A stretch of 64,000 bases of DNA from Flagellimonas sp. CMM7 (GCF_021390195.1 NZ_CP090003.1:1724001-1788000); one strand, 5' to 3'. Shown: positions 17,828 through 27,650, counted from the first letter of the stretch. Translations and numbers: made by a program. The notes: generated by a model from the sequence alone, not told the origin.

Positions 17828-18817
17828 ATGTACCCACTAGTTAGAAATAGAAGATTGCGAGCATCAGAATCCATTAGAAGATTGGTTCGCGAAACGATCA
17901 TAACTCCAGATGACTTTTTAGTGCCACTCTTTGTAGTAGAAGGGAAAGGAATAAAGGAAGAAATTCCATCCATGCCCAATTACTATAGATTGAGTTTGGA
18001 CAACCTAGAAAAAGAAACAAAGGAACTTTGGAAAATGGGACTTTGTGCGGTATTACTTTTTGTAAAAGTACCAGACAATCTAAAGGACAATAAAGGCACT
18101 GAAGCGCTGAATGCTGAAGGTTTGATGCAACGCGCCATCAAAACAGTAAAAGATGCTTGTCCAGAGATGTTGGTGATGACGGATGTTGCACTTGACCCCT
18201 ATTCCGCTTATGGTCATGATGGTATTGTTGCTGAAGGACAGATTCTAAATGATGAAACTGCGGAGGTTTTAGCAGAAATGAGTGTTTCACATGCACAGGC
18301 AGGGGCTGATTTTGTTGCACCAAGTGATATGATGGATGGCCGTATTCTAACCATTCGTGAAGCTTTGGAAGATGAAGGTTTTCAAAACACAGGAATCATG
18401 AGTTACTCTGCCAAATATGCCAGCGCTTTTTATGGCCCTTTTAGAGATGCTTTAGATTCTGCCCCAGTAGATATTGCCAATGTTCCAAAGGACAAGAAAA
18501 CCTATCAAATGGATTTTGCCAATAGGTTTGAAGCCATTCGAGAAACCCAAATGGATATAGATGAAGGAGCAGATATTGTGATGGTAAAACCTGGACTGGC
18601 GTATTTGGATATTGTTCGCGAAATTAAAAATGAAGTGGACGTTCCCGTAGCCGTTTATCAAGTTTCAGGAGAATATGCCATGTTAAAAGCTGCCGCCGAA
18701 AAAGGCTGGCTAAATCATGATGCCGTAATGATGGAGCAGTTGATTGCCATTAAAAGAGCTGGCGCCAACATTATTGCCAGTTATTTTGCCAAAGATTTCA
18801 TTCAGGTAATTAGTTAA
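17828..18817 (+). CDS. hemB: delta-aminolevulinic acid dehydratase (porphobilinogen synthase)
   Basis: HemB condenses two aminolevulinate molecules to porphobilinogen. The Schiff-base lysines are in MSYSAKYASAFYGPF and DIVMVKPGLAYLDI. The metal-site segment reads DVALDPYSAYGHDG, with aspartates where zinc enzymes have three cysteines, so this is the magnesium/potassium type. Length (329 aa) is normal. It is the last hem gene of the plus-strand run and is separated from the rest by the PhzF and four-helix-bundle genes; its leader contains the right arm of the inverted repeat. Confidence 0.96.
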   Translation: MYPLVRNRRLRASESIRRLVRETIITPDDFLVPLFVVEGKGIKEEIPSMPNYYRLSLDNLEKETKELWKMGLCAVLLFVKVPDNLKDNKGTEALNAEGLMQRAIKTVKDACPEMLVMTDVALDPYSAYGHDGIVAEGQILNDETAEVLAEMSVSHAQAGADFVAPSDMMDGRILTIREALEDEGFQNTGIMSYSAKYASAFYGPFRDALDSAPVDIANVPKDKKTYQMDFANRFEAIRETQMDIDEGADIVMVKPGLAYLDIVREIKNEVDVPVAVYQVSGEYAMLKAAAEKGWLNHDAVMMEQLIAIKRAGANIIASYFAKDFIQVIS

Positions 18818-18840
18818 CTTTTTCCATTAAAACATAAACC

Positions 18841-20133
18841 ATGAAAAATCTGGTTTTAGCTACCCTCTTTCTTTTTCTGTTTGTACAAACAAACAATGCT
18901 CAGCAATACGTAGCGAATGAAATTCCTTCTGAACCAGCTTTTGATGAGGCATCTGTTGCCATAGAGGTAGATTCAATAATGACTCATGGTATAAAAAACA
19001 ATGCTTTCCCGGGAGCACAATTATTGGTTGCAAAAGACAATCAGGTGATTTTTCACAAAGCATATGGTTATCACACGTACGATAGTATTCAAAATGTAGG
19101 TTTAAATGACATATACGACCTAGCTTCTGTTACTAAAATTACAGGGCCACTCCCTGCAATCATGAAGTTGGTTGATGAGAAAAAACTCGACTTGGATGTC
19201 CCGTTCAGTACGTATTGGAAGCCTTGGAGAAAAAGAAAGAGCAAGAAAGATCTTACACTAAGACAAATCTTAAGTCATCAAGCTGGTTTGGTCCCCTACA
19301 TCGTTTTTATGGCAAAAGTGATGAAAGATGGAAAAATTAAAAACCGATTTATAAGGAAAAAGCCGAACCCACGATTTCAAAAACAGGTTTATGATGGACT
19401 TTATATCCGAAATCGATTTCAGCGAAAAATGCATCGTATCATTAATCGCTCAAAAGTATCAGATGATAAGGTCTATAAATATTCTGGACTCTCCTTTCTT
19501 ATTTTTCCTGAGTTAATCTCCCAACTCACCCAAATGGAATATGAAACATACCTAAAAGAGAATTTTTACACTCCGTTAGGTTGTAAGACCTTAAGTTTTA
19601 ATCCAACCAACAAAAACTTTCCTAATGCCATAGTTCCTACAGAAAAGGATACGCTTTTTAGAAACGATCTCGTAAAAGGATGGGTACATGACGAAAATGC
19701 TTCGCTCTTAGGTGGGGTTTCAGGAAATGCAGGATTGTTTGGTACCGCAGAAGATATGTCAAAAATCATGTCCTTCTATCAAAATTATGGCTCCTATTCA
19801 GGCATGCAGCTTATTTCTGAAGAGACGGTCAAGGAATTTACAAAAATTCAATTTCCAGATAATGAAAATAGGAGGGGATTGGGTTTTGATAAACCATTAA
19901 TTGGGAATGATACACTAGACTTAAAAGATGCCTATCCGTCACCCATGGCAAGCAACACAAGTTTTGGGCATTCAGGGTTTACGGGCACTTTTATTTGGGC
20001 AGACCCCGAAAACCAATTGGTATTTATTTTTCTTTCAAACAGGGTATACCCCACAAGAAACAATAGAAATCTTTACAAATTAAACATCAGAACCGCTCTG
20101 CAAGATGTTTTTTATAAAGCAACTTTAAATTAA
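18841..20133 (+). CDS. class C beta-lactamase-related serine hydrolase
   Basis: A secreted 430-residue serine hydrolase of the AmpC/esterase (PF00144-like) fold. The signal peptide ends near residue 20 (TNNAQQ). The nucleophile and base are in SVTK (96-99), the second motif is Y214-S-G, and the third is HSGFTG near the C-terminus. Relatives include D-aminopeptidases, esterases and penicillin-recognising proteins; lactamase activity cannot be inferred. A basic insertion (KPWRKRKSKKDL) and a basic loop between 160 and 205 are distinctive. It follows hemB by 23 bases. Confidence 0.85.
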   Translation: MKNLVLATLFLFLFVQTNNAQQYVANEIPSEPAFDEASVAIEVDSIMTHGIKNNAFPGAQLLVAKDNQVIFHKAYGYHTYDSIQNVGLNDIYDLASVTKITGPLPAIMKLVDEKKLDLDVPFSTYWKPWRKRKSKKDLTLRQILSHQAGLVPYIVFMAKVMKDGKIKNRFIRKKPNPRFQKQVYDGLYIRNRFQRKMHRIINRSKVSDDKVYKYSGLSFLIFPELISQLTQMEYETYLKENFYTPLGCKTLSFNPTNKNFPNAIVPTEKDTLFRNDLVKGWVHDENASLLGGVSGNAGLFGTAEDMSKIMSFYQNYGSYSGMQLISEETVKEFTKIQFPDNENRRGLGFDKPLIGNDTLDLKDAYPSPMASNTSFGHSGFTGTFIWADPENQLVFIFLSNRVYPTRNNRNLYKLNIRTALQDVFYKATLN

Positions 20134-20174
20134 CAGGCATCAATTCATTATCTTGGTGTTTATAGCTAAAACCA

Positions 20175-21296
20175 ATGGGAATTCTACTTTTTTATGCCTT
20201 TATCTCTATATTCTTTTCATTTCTATGTTCCATTCTGGAAGCAGTATTGTTAAGCATTACCCCGACCTTCATTAATATAAAAAAACAAGAGGGCAAAGAG
20301 TACGCCAGCGAGCTGGAACTTCTTAAAAAGGATGTGGACAAACCCCTGATTGCCATTCTTACCCTTAATACCATTGCGCATACTGTAGGTGCCATTTTGG
20401 TTGGTGTTCAAGCTAAGGTTGCTTATGCAGAACTGTATGGGACCTCTACCCGTACTTTTATGGGGTTTGAATTTACCGAGGACCTTATGGTTGGCGTTGT
20501 GTCCACCCTAATGACTATTTTAATTTTGGTAGCCTCAGAAATTATTCCAAAAACGATAGGTGCAACCTACTGGAAACAGTTATCCAATTTCACGGCAAAA
20601 GCTTTAAACGTGATGGTCTTCATTCTTAAATGGACTGGCTTGCTATGGCTTCTGCAACTATTTACAAAACTTATAGGAAAAAAGGGGCATCATGGGAGTG
20701 TGTTAAGTAGAGAAGATTTTACAGCAATGACAGATATTGCCCATGAAGAAGGTGTTTTTCAGGAATCGGAATCCAAAGTGATTAAAAATCTTTTGAAGTT
20801 TGATGAAATCTTGGCCAAAGATGTAATGACACCAAGAACGGTGCTGAAAATTGCCTCTGAGGAAACTACTATCCAAGATTTTTTCGAAGCCAATAGGCCA
20901 CTTCGCTTTTCAAGAATCCCGCTTTATAAAGATCGAATGGATAACATAACCGGCTACTTCCTAAAAGATGAGCTTATGGAGGCCATTATCAACAAAAAAG
21001 GCAAACAAGCTGTCTCTACTTTAAAACGCGAAATTTTAGTTACTGACCGCGCAAAACCCATTCCAGAACTATTTGAAAAGTTCGTAGCACAAAGAGAGCA
21101 TGTTTCTTTAGTGGTTGATGAATATGGTTCGGTCAGTGGTTTGGTTACCATGGAAGATGTGATTGAAACATTGCTTGGGTTGGAGATTATGGACGAAAGC
21201 GACAACGTTGAAGACCTTCAAGTACTTGCTAGAAAGAACTGGGAAAGCAGAGCAAAGCGCATAGGAATTATTGAAGAAAAAGATGATATAAACTAA
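20175..21296 (+). CDS. CNNM/CBS-domain membrane protein (HlyC/CorC-like)
   Basis: The 373-residue protein has an N-terminal CNNM (DUF21) domain with about four hydrophobic segments in residues 1-165, then a CBS pair (AKDVMTPRTVLKIASEETTI in the first, SLVVDEYGSVSGLVTMEDVIE in the second). The family is linked to magnesium and other divalent cation export. A full C-terminal CorC/HlyC domain is absent or very short (the protein ends soon after the second CBS), which places it in the short subclass. It overlaps the following ogt start by one base. Confidence 0.85.
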   Translation: MGILLFYAFISIFFSFLCSILEAVLLSITPTFINIKKQEGKEYASELELLKKDVDKPLIAILTLNTIAHTVGAILVGVQAKVAYAELYGTSTRTFMGFEFTEDLMVGVVSTLMTILILVASEIIPKTIGATYWKQLSNFTAKALNVMVFILKWTGLLWLLQLFTKLIGKKGHHGSVLSREDFTAMTDIAHEEGVFQESESKVIKNLLKFDEILAKDVMTPRTVLKIASEETTIQDFFEANRPLRFSRIPLYKDRMDNITGYFLKDELMEAIINKKGKQAVSTLKREILVTDRAKPIPELFEKFVAQREHVSLVVDEYGSVSGLVTMEDVIETLLGLEIMDESDNVEDLQVLARKNWESRAKRIGIIEEKDDIN

Positions 21297-21766
21297 TGGA
21301 AGTTGCTTATTTACAAACTCCCATGGGTATGGCAGAGCTTCAAGGTGACGAAAACGGACTTGCTTCAGTATCTGTTTTAAACGAAGAAAAACCTATTGGT
21401 ATAATTCCCGAGGTTTTAGAGGATGCCATATATCAGTTTCAAGAATATTTTCAAGGAACCAGAGAGTATTTTGATTTAAAACTAAACCCCTCTGGAACTG
21501 ATTTTCAAAAAAAGGTATGGGATGCCCTTTGTGAAATCCCCTACGGAAAAACAGTTTCTTATCTTGAGCTTTCTAAAAAATTGGGTGACCCCAAAGCCAT
21601 ACGCGCCGTAGCCGCCGCCAATGGTAAAAACCCACTCTGGATTATTGTTCCATGCCATCGAGTAATCGGAAGCAATGGAGATCTTGTTGGTTACGCCGGT
21701 GGGCTACACCGCAAGAAATGGCTTTTAGAACATGAGAGTCCTGCCAAGCAGATGACTCTCTTTTAA
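21296..21766 (+). CDS. ogt: methylated-DNA-protein cysteine methyltransferase
   Basis: This 156-residue protein takes alkyl groups from O6-alkylguanine onto its own cysteine. The active site is VPCHRVIGSNGDLVGYAGG with Cys120, and the DNA-binding segment is YGKTVSYLELSKKLGDPKAIRAV. An N-terminal RNase-H-like domain of about 60 residues is present. It is tightly coupled to the upstream CNNM gene (one-base overlap) and followed within nine bases by the exonuclease gene, so the three may form one unit. Confidence 0.92.
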   Translation: MEVAYLQTPMGMAELQGDENGLASVSVLNEEKPIGIIPEVLEDAIYQFQEYFQGTREYFDLKLNPSGTDFQKKVWDALCEIPYGKTVSYLELSKKLGDPKAIRAVAAANGKNPLWIIVPCHRVIGSNGDLVGYAGGLHRKKWLLEHESPAKQMTLF

Positions 21767-21775
21767 TATTTTAAT

Positions 21776-22489
21776 ATGCTTTATAAACTTAACCTAGAAC
21801 ATATCCTCTTTTTGGATATTGAAACTGTACCCCAAAAACCAAGTTTCGCAGATTTAGATGAAACCACCCAAATGCTCTGGGAGCAAAAATCTCAGTACCA
21901 ACGTAAAGATGAATTTACCCCAGAAGAGTTTTATGAACGTGCAGGAATCTGGGCTGAATTTGGCAAAGTAATCTGCATCTCTGTTGGTTACTTTATTGTT
22001 AAAGGCGATACCCGAAACTTTCGAGTCACTTCCTTTTACGGAGAGGAACTAGAACTCTTAAAACAGTTTAAACAATTGCTTCAGGAACATTTTAATCAGA
22101 CCAGACACCTCCTGTGTGCCCATAATGGCAAAGAGTTCGATTTTCCCTACATAGCTCGTCGGATGGTCATTAATGGAATGAATTTGCCCTATAAATTAGA
22201 TTTATTTGGCAAAAAACCTTGGGACATCCCTCATTTAGATACCATGGAGCTATGGAAGTTTGGGGATTACAAACATTTTACCTCGCTAAAATTGTTGGCC
22301 CATATATTGGGTATCCCTTCGCCCAAAGAGGATATGGATGGCAGCATGGTTAAAGGTGTTTTTTATGAAGAAAATGATTTAAATCGAATTGTTTCTTATT
22401 GCGAATTGGATGTTGTCACCACCGCTCAAGTTTTCTTGAAACTGCGAAATGAATCATTGCTTACTGAAGAAGAAATTAAAAAAATATGA
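21776..22489 (+). CDS. 3'-5' exonuclease (PolB exonuclease-like)
   Basis: A 237-residue DnaQ-superfamily exonuclease. Motif I is ILFLDIETVP (Asp and Glu), motif II is LLCAHNGKEFDFPYIARR, and motif III is IVSYCELDVVTTAQVFLKL, matching stand-alone proteins called predicted 3'-5' exonucleases related to the PolB exonuclease domain. Two divalent metal ions are expected. Placement directly behind ogt suggests a DNA maintenance role, which is an inference. Confidence 0.85.
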   Translation: MLYKLNLEHILFLDIETVPQKPSFADLDETTQMLWEQKSQYQRKDEFTPEEFYERAGIWAEFGKVICISVGYFIVKGDTRNFRVTSFYGEELELLKQFKQLLQEHFNQTRHLLCAHNGKEFDFPYIARRMVINGMNLPYKLDLFGKKPWDIPHLDTMELWKFGDYKHFTSLKLLAHILGIPSPKEDMDGSMVKGVFYEENDLNRIVSYCELDVVTTAQVFLKLRNESLLTEEEIKKI

Positions 22490-22558
22490 CCGTTACTAGG
22501 ATAGGGATTTTACTTAAAATAAGAGAGAGATTTTCTGAATACCAATAAAAGTGAACAT

Positions 22559-22633
22559 TGTCACTTCGAGCGCAGTTGAGAAGTCTTTAAAACTCCACTT
22601 TTTAAGTAGGTCTCGACTGCGCTCGACCTGACA
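22559..22633. repeat. REP-like palindromic repeat, copy 1
   Basis: Two arms, 22559-22582 and 22611-22633, share the inverted core CGAGCGCAGT / ACTGCGCTCG and pair over about 20 of 24 positions. A 75-bp element of the same design occurs at 29580-29654. It lies between the convergent exonuclease and subtilisin genes. GC content is far above the surroundings. It may act as a terminator or be a non-autonomous repeat. Confidence 0.75.
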
Positions 22634-22772
22634 TGAGTCTCTATAAATTACAATCAAATGACAAAGATTTATCCTTGTATCGAACTCATATTAGTTAAGT
22701 AGAACGGGGGTTTTTCTGAAAAATCGTTTGCAACTATTCTACCCGTTTTAAGAAAGTATATGAAGGATATCC

Positions 22773-24968
22773 TTAGTTTTTATAAAATTTAGAGCTTTTC
22801 ATACCAGAATGATCTTGAACGACCAAAACATACAGTCCAGAAGCTAAATCGGAAACATTTATCGCTTCTATTGGGGTGCCTTTCTTAACGATGTTGCCAG
22901 AAGAAGTAACAATAGAGTAAACTGCATCCTCAGACAGTTTTGCATCAACGGTAAGCCATTCTACTGCTGGGTTTGGATACAACATAATTTCCAGCTCTTC
23001 ACCCACTTCAAAAGGTTTGTAGACAATAAGCTGCGTTTCTGCGCCATTAAACTCAAATTTAATTTCCTCCGAAAAATCGGATACCACGTTCTCAGTACAA
23101 ATGGAACGAATCCTTGCTTCATAAGTAACTCCCTCTTCTAGGTTGGAGAATTCAAAACTGTTTTCCCAGACCAATTCACTGTTCCAATTGTTTTCATTTG
23201 AGGCCTTGTATTGAACTTCAAAAAGAGTCTCCTCAGCATCTGACCATGAAATGGTTGAGCTATCCTCTGTTGAGAAAAGCAATTCAATATTTGAAGGGAT
23301 TTCTATGTTGCATTTTGAAACTTGGGCTCCAGAAACCAGTAATGAAAAATCTTGAAATCCGTTTACCAATGTCCCTTTATGCGAAACGGTAATGGTATAC
23401 TCTCCTCTAGCATTATCAATTTCCACTCGTTCAAAAGGATCTACTAAATTGTCTCCTTTTGTAGCCGCATCATTTACTCTGGCAGCATTCAATTTCCAAG
23501 GGTAGTAGGTAGCTCCGTTTTTGGTGATTCTAATATCCAAATCGTTCATCAATGCTGGGGTTGTACCATTTAAATCTCCTCTATTGATGTATTCTCCTTC
23601 AGGATCTGTCCAAGAAATGGAAGCGAACAGAGTTTCATTTCCATTTGCATTAATGGTAATAGAAAAAGTATTACCATTTGTTAAACTTTCTTCTTCAATA
23701 AGGCTACTATAGCCTTTGTTTTGTAAAACTTCTGCAGCTGACTTTGCATTCATTATTCCCCATCCCATTTTGTAATCTGGCCCGGGAGCATGCACATCAT
23801 CAGCAGTGTGCAAAGCAAGTCCTTTAAGTGTGGCCGCTTTCATAAAACCGTCATATAATTCTTCATGGTATTGCTGCAACAACAAAAGAGCCCCTGTTAC
23901 CCCTGGTGCTGCCATTGAGGTGCCTGCGGAAGCATCGTAACTTGTATTGGTCGTAGAACTTGTAGAAAATATGGAAGACCCATCACCGGCAAGATCTGGT
24001 TTTATTCTGCCGTCATCAATGGGACCTTGACTGCTGTATGCTGCTATGTTGGCTTCAAGCAATTCTCCTTTACTTCCAATTTTTGTATTTGCCCCTGCAA
24101 TGGTAAGCCCGTTTTTAGAAGTTGCAAATCCGAGTAATAAATCAAACCCATCAGCAGTTGTACCAAAATTGGGAGTTTCATTATCAAAAGATTTTTGGGC
24201 GTTACCCGCCGCTGTTACCTTTAAATAATATGGTGCATTGTACATGATTTTATCCCAATCTTGGGATACTTTAATATAAGATCCAAAATACCAATCAGGA
24301 ACACGATCAGATTTTATTCCGTAGGAATGATTACTTAACAAAAGGCCATTAGCGGCAGCTTCTGCCACTTCAATTTTATCTCTGGTCCAATCATGGGAAA
24401 GTGCTTCAGCACCATATGCCACACCCTTTGCATTTGGTTTTATCCCAGAGGAGATAAGATTTCCGGTCACCAAGGTAGCGTGGAAACCTGTTTCTTCAGA
24501 GGCATCGCCATTTTTCGCTCTGCCATCAAACTCTTGGTGTGTTGTTAGTGCAACTCCAGCATCCCAAACACCTACTTGCAGTCCGCTTCCATCCAATCCT
24601 AAATTTAAAAGCCCATCTGAGTATAATACATTTGCTCTAGAGACTTGCCTTGATGGGTCGTTTAAGGTTGTATAAAACAGAGGTGTCCCGTCAGTTCCAA
24701 TATCTTTAAGTGCTACTACCGTCCCGTCTGCCAGTTTTTCAGACCTTTTCCAATTATTGGTTTTTAGGATTTGATTTATTTTGACTTCTTTGGATTGTTG
24801 TTCGGCCTCCATCTTAGACACAAATGAGCCAATTTTATTTTGATTGTAGGTAGATTGAATAAAATCCTTTTCGGATTTTGATTGTCCAAAAGCAGAAAAA
24901 ATGCTTAAAACTGAGAATAAAAAGGATGAAAAAATTCCTCTTGCCCAAGCAGGTATTTTGCAATCCAT
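22773..24968 (-). CDS. secreted S8 serine peptidase with type IX sorting domain
   Basis: This 731-residue subtilisin-like protease carries Asp in GVWDAGVALTTHQEF, His in ETGFHATLVTGNL and Ser in SAGTSMAAPGVTGALLL. After the catalytic domain come a jelly-roll domain (about 415-540), a fibronectin type III domain (about 555-645) and a C-terminal sorting domain (about 660-731: MLYPNPAVEWLTV, ending KSSKFYKN), so export to the cell surface through the type IX secretion system is expected. A signal peptide ends near FSAFGQ. The upstream region has a TATCTTTG box and TCGAYRAA repeats. Confidence 0.93.
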   Translation of the reverse strand: MDCKIPAWARGIFSSFLFSVLSIFSAFGQSKSEKDFIQSTYNQNKIGSFVSKMEAEQQSKEVKINQILKTNNWKRSEKLADGTVVALKDIGTDGTPLFYTTLNDPSRQVSRANVLYSDGLLNLGLDGSGLQVGVWDAGVALTTHQEFDGRAKNGDASEETGFHATLVTGNLISSGIKPNAKGVAYGAEALSHDWTRDKIEVAEAAANGLLLSNHSYGIKSDRVPDWYFGSYIKVSQDWDKIMYNAPYYLKVTAAGNAQKSFDNETPNFGTTADGFDLLLGFATSKNGLTIAGANTKIGSKGELLEANIAAYSSQGPIDDGRIKPDLAGDGSSIFSTSSTTNTSYDASAGTSMAAPGVTGALLLLQQYHEELYDGFMKAATLKGLALHTADDVHAPGPDYKMGWGIMNAKSAAEVLQNKGYSSLIEEESLTNGNTFSITINANGNETLFASISWTDPEGEYINRGDLNGTTPALMNDLDIRITKNGATYYPWKLNAARVNDAATKGDNLVDPFERVEIDNARGEYTITVSHKGTLVNGFQDFSLLVSGAQVSKCNIEIPSNIELLFSTEDSSTISWSDAEETLFEVQYKASNENNWNSELVWENSFEFSNLEEGVTYEARIRSICTENVVSDFSEEIKFEFNGAETQLIVYKPFEVGEELEIMLYPNPAVEWLTVDAKLSEDAVYSIVTSSGNIVKKGTPIEAINVSDLASGLYVLVVQDHSGMKSSKFYKN

Positions 24969-24996
24969 GATAATTGGTTAAGTAAGATTTGGACTA

Positions 24997-25052
24997 CAAA
25001 GATATTATCGATTTAACATCTATCGATGAAAAACCCTTTTATTTCGACGAAT
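24997..25052 (-). promoter_or_regulatory. promoter with TCGAYRAA direct repeats upstream of the subtilisin gene
   Basis: On the minus strand TATCTTTG (24997-25004) matches the TAnnTTTG -7 box, 28 bases before the ATG. On the plus strand TCGATGAAA (25023-25031) and TCGACGAAT (25044-25052) are direct repeats exactly 21 bp apart; a third, weaker TCGATTTAA lies at 25008-25016. Two repeats at 21 bp is the spacing known for LytTR-type activators. Confidence 0.45.
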
Positions 25053-25127
25053 TACATAGTGTTTAAAGATGAGCTGTTGTGAAACTACATTTTTATGTGG
25101 TGTAGTATTTTTCTTTCTTTTAAAAGC

Positions 25128-26144
25128 TTATTCATTTTCTTTTAAAACCACATAAACTGGGAAGTGATCACTATAGCCTCCCAGGTATTTTTTACCTGCA
25201 AAAGTCCTGAATGGATTGCCTTTGTATTTCCCTTTCCATTCCTTAAGAAATTTAGGGGCAAAAACTTTAGCCTTTCTAAAACTATGTGTCCCCTTTTCAT
25301 AGTTTAAAAAACTATGTGAAATTAAAATTTGATCAAACAGACTCCACTTGCCTTTGTAATTGGCGCTTCCCGAATTTGGAGACAACAATTTCTGCATGGG
25401 GTTTACAAACGCCCCTGTTTCCATAATTTTTTGGATACTTTCAGAGTTTGGGTCATCATTAAAATCCCCCATGATAATGCAATTGAAACTCTCCATGGGC
25501 ATATTGCCTATTTTTTGCAACACGGTTTCCGCGGCTTTTACTCTTTTATAACTGGTCTCATCTGACCCATCTCTTCGCGAAGGCCAGTGATTTACAAAAA
25601 CATGAACCTCCTCTTCATGTAACATTCCATGTACGTATAAAATATCTCTTGTTAAATCTTGATCTCCATTGTTATTGGCCACCAATAAAGGAATGGTCTC
25701 TGAATCTAAAACCTTAAAATGGTCTCTATTGTAAACAAGGGCAGTATCTATTCCTCTTTCATCTGGCGAATTAAAATGCACATAAGCGTAATCAATTTCT
25801 TTTAGGGCCTTGGTATTTAGCAGTGCGTCAATGGCATTCTTGTTTTCAACCTCTGCAATTCCAATTAAAACTGGAGGTATACTACTCGCTTCTGCACCTA
25901 TCAATGATATTGTCTTAGCAAGCTTCTTAGTTTTCCTGCTAAATTTGGACTCATCCCATCTCTTCATGCCATCCGGTGTAAAATCATCATCCAATGTATG
26001 GGGGTCATTCTTGGTATCAAAAAAGTTTTCGAGATTGTAAAACGCAATGGTAAACTGGTTTTCAAGGTTTTTCAATTTAAGATAGCTTAGGTGAGTTTCT
26101 GAAATTATAAAAATCCAAAGTACAAAAAACAGCTTCCAAAACAT
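25128..26144 (-). CDS. endonuclease/exonuclease/phosphatase family protein
   Basis: The 338-residue protein shows the EEP fold: IAFYNLENFFDTKNDP (metal-binding Asn and Glu), IGIAEVENKNAIDALL, VFVNHWPSRRDGSDE, IMGDFNDDPNSESI and the C-terminal YSDHFPVYVVL with the catalytic His. Members cleave phosphodiesters in DNA, lipids or inositol phosphates; the substrate is not evident. The N-terminus is a hydrophobic segment (about 1-18), so membrane anchoring or export is likely. Confidence 0.87.
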   Translation of the reverse strand: MFWKLFFVLWIFIISETHLSYLKLKNLENQFTIAFYNLENFFDTKNDPHTLDDDFTPDGMKRWDESKFSRKTKKLAKTISLIGAEASSIPPVLIGIAEVENKNAIDALLNTKALKEIDYAYVHFNSPDERGIDTALVYNRDHFKVLDSETIPLLVANNNGDQDLTRDILYVHGMLHEEEVHVFVNHWPSRRDGSDETSYKRVKAAETVLQKIGNMPMESFNCIIMGDFNDDPNSESIQKIMETGAFVNPMQKLLSPNSGSANYKGKWSLFDQILISHSFLNYEKGTHSFRKAKVFAPKFLKEWKGKYKGNPFRTFAGKKYLGGYSDHFPVYVVLKENE

Positions 26145-26148
26145 TGAT

Positions 26149-26156
26149 TAGATTTG
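26149..26156 (+). promoter_or_regulatory. -7 box of hflX
   Basis: TAGATTTG matches TAnnTTTG and lies 16 bases before the hflX ATG. No clear -33 TTTG is visible. Confidence 0.4.
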
Positions 26157-26172
26157 CACTTTAATTGATTCA

Positions 26173-27384
26173 ATGCTAGAAAAGAAGGATACGGATTATG
26201 AAAAGGCGGTACTTATTGGTGTCATCAATAAGGATCAGGATGAAACCAAGGTCAAAGAATATTTGGACGAATTGGAATTTTTAACCTTTACCGCAGGCGG
26301 TGAGGTCACGCATAGATTTACCCAACGCATGGACGTTCCCAATCCTAAAACCTTAATAGGTAGTGGAAAAATGGAGGAGGTGGAGCAATATGTAAAGGCA
26401 AATGATATTGGCTCTGTAATTTTTGATGACGAGCTTTCTCCTGCACAACAACGAAATATTGAAAAACAACTTCGTTGTAAAATTATAGATAGGACAAGTT
26501 TAATCTTAGATATTTTCGCCCAAAGAGCGCAAACCAGCTATGCCAGAACTCAGGTAGAATTGGCACAATATCAATATCTATTGCCAAGACTAACTGGATT
26601 ATGGACTCACCTGGAGCGGCAAAAAGGGGGTATAGGGATGCGTGGTCCTGGAGAAACCGAGATAGAAACGGATAGACGTATTGTACGAGATCGTATTTCA
26701 CTCTTAAAAAAGAAGCTTACCAAAATAGATCGGCAGATGGAAACCCAACGAGGTAACCGTGGTGCTCTGGTCAGGGTCGCTCTAGTGGGCTATACCAATG
26801 TTGGTAAATCTACCCTAATGAATGTTATAAGCAAGAGTGATGTCTTTGCCGAAAATAAATTGTTTGCCACCTTGGATACTACAGTCAGAAAAGTGGTCAT
26901 AGGTAATCTTCCTTTTTTGTTAAGTGATACCGTAGGTTTTATACGAAAGCTCCCTACTCAATTGGTGGAAAGCTTTAAAAGTACTTTAGACGAAGTCCGG
27001 GAAGCTGATCTCCTATTACATGTTGTGGATATTTCGCATCCACAGTTTGAAGAACATATAGATTCTGTCAATAAAATATTGGACGAGATTAAAAGTGCAG
27101 ACAAAAAAGCCATCATGGTCTTTAATAAAATAGATCAATATCAACATGAGATTATAGATACTGATGATTTGGTAACTGAACGCACTTCTAGACATTTTAC
27201 TATTGAGGATTGGAAAAAAACCTGGATGGAAAAAGTAGGTGATAGAGCGCTTTTTATCTCTGCATTGAACAAGGAAAATTTAGATGAGTTTAGAAAACGG
27301 GTATATGATGAAGTACGAGATATTCATGTGACCCGTTTTCCATATAACAACTTTTTGTATCCAGAGCATTTGGATCAATATTGA
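26173..27384 (+). CDS. hflX: ribosome-associated GTPase HflX
   Basis: HflX is a translational GTPase-like protein that splits stalled or heat-damaged ribosomes. The N-terminal domain (1-190) has the family segment GGIGMRGPGETEIETDRR, then the G domain: G1 GYTNVGKSTLMN, G3 DTVGFIRKLPTQLVESF, G4 NKID, G5 SALNKENL. The 403-residue length is normal. It is monocistronic, ending at a strong bidirectional terminator. Confidence 0.96.
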   Translation: MLEKKDTDYEKAVLIGVINKDQDETKVKEYLDELEFLTFTAGGEVTHRFTQRMDVPNPKTLIGSGKMEEVEQYVKANDIGSVIFDDELSPAQQRNIEKQLRCKIIDRTSLILDIFAQRAQTSYARTQVELAQYQYLLPRLTGLWTHLERQKGGIGMRGPGETEIETDRRIVRDRISLLKKKLTKIDRQMETQRGNRGALVRVALVGYTNVGKSTLMNVISKSDVFAENKLFATLDTTVRKVVIGNLPFLLSDTVGFIRKLPTQLVESFKSTLDEVREADLLLHVVDISHPQFEEHIDSVNKILDEIKSADKKAIMVFNKIDQYQHEIIDTDDLVTERTSRHFTIEDWKKTWMEKVGDRALFISALNKENLDEFRKRVYDEVRDIHVTRFPYNNFLYPEHLDQY

Positions 27385-27609
27385 AAGCTCATTAGATGAT
27401 GTGTTTTAGTTTACCGATGAAATACAATCGTTAACATTTTCCACCACATGTTTTTAGTTGTTCACAACAAAAATTTAAGGACAAGCAACAGAAAAGCTAA
27501 TTTCATCCTGTTTTTAAGTGTTAACGTTACGACCTAGTCTTCCATAAGCTTAACCTACTTAGACCATGGTTTTAAAAACACAAAAATTACGCATAACCCC
27601 ATAAAAAAA

Positions 27610-27634
27610 GCCCTCCAAATTGGAGGGCTTTTTT
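27610..27634. terminator. bidirectional terminator between hflX and DUF3078
   Basis: GCCCTCCAAATTGGAGGGC (27610-27628) is a perfect 8-bp stem with a three-base loop, preceded by a run of seven A and followed by six T. It can end both the hflX transcript on the plus strand and the SUF-side transcript on the minus strand. Confidence 0.9.
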
Positions 27635-27650
27635 GTTGCAGTATATTTCT

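Noticed and set aside
27425..27480. DnaA-box-like sequences (TTTTCCACC, TTGTTCACA) suggesting a replication origin
   Set aside because: Each has two mismatches to TTATNCACA, they are not clustered with an AT-rich unwinding region, and no origin-linked genes are nearby.
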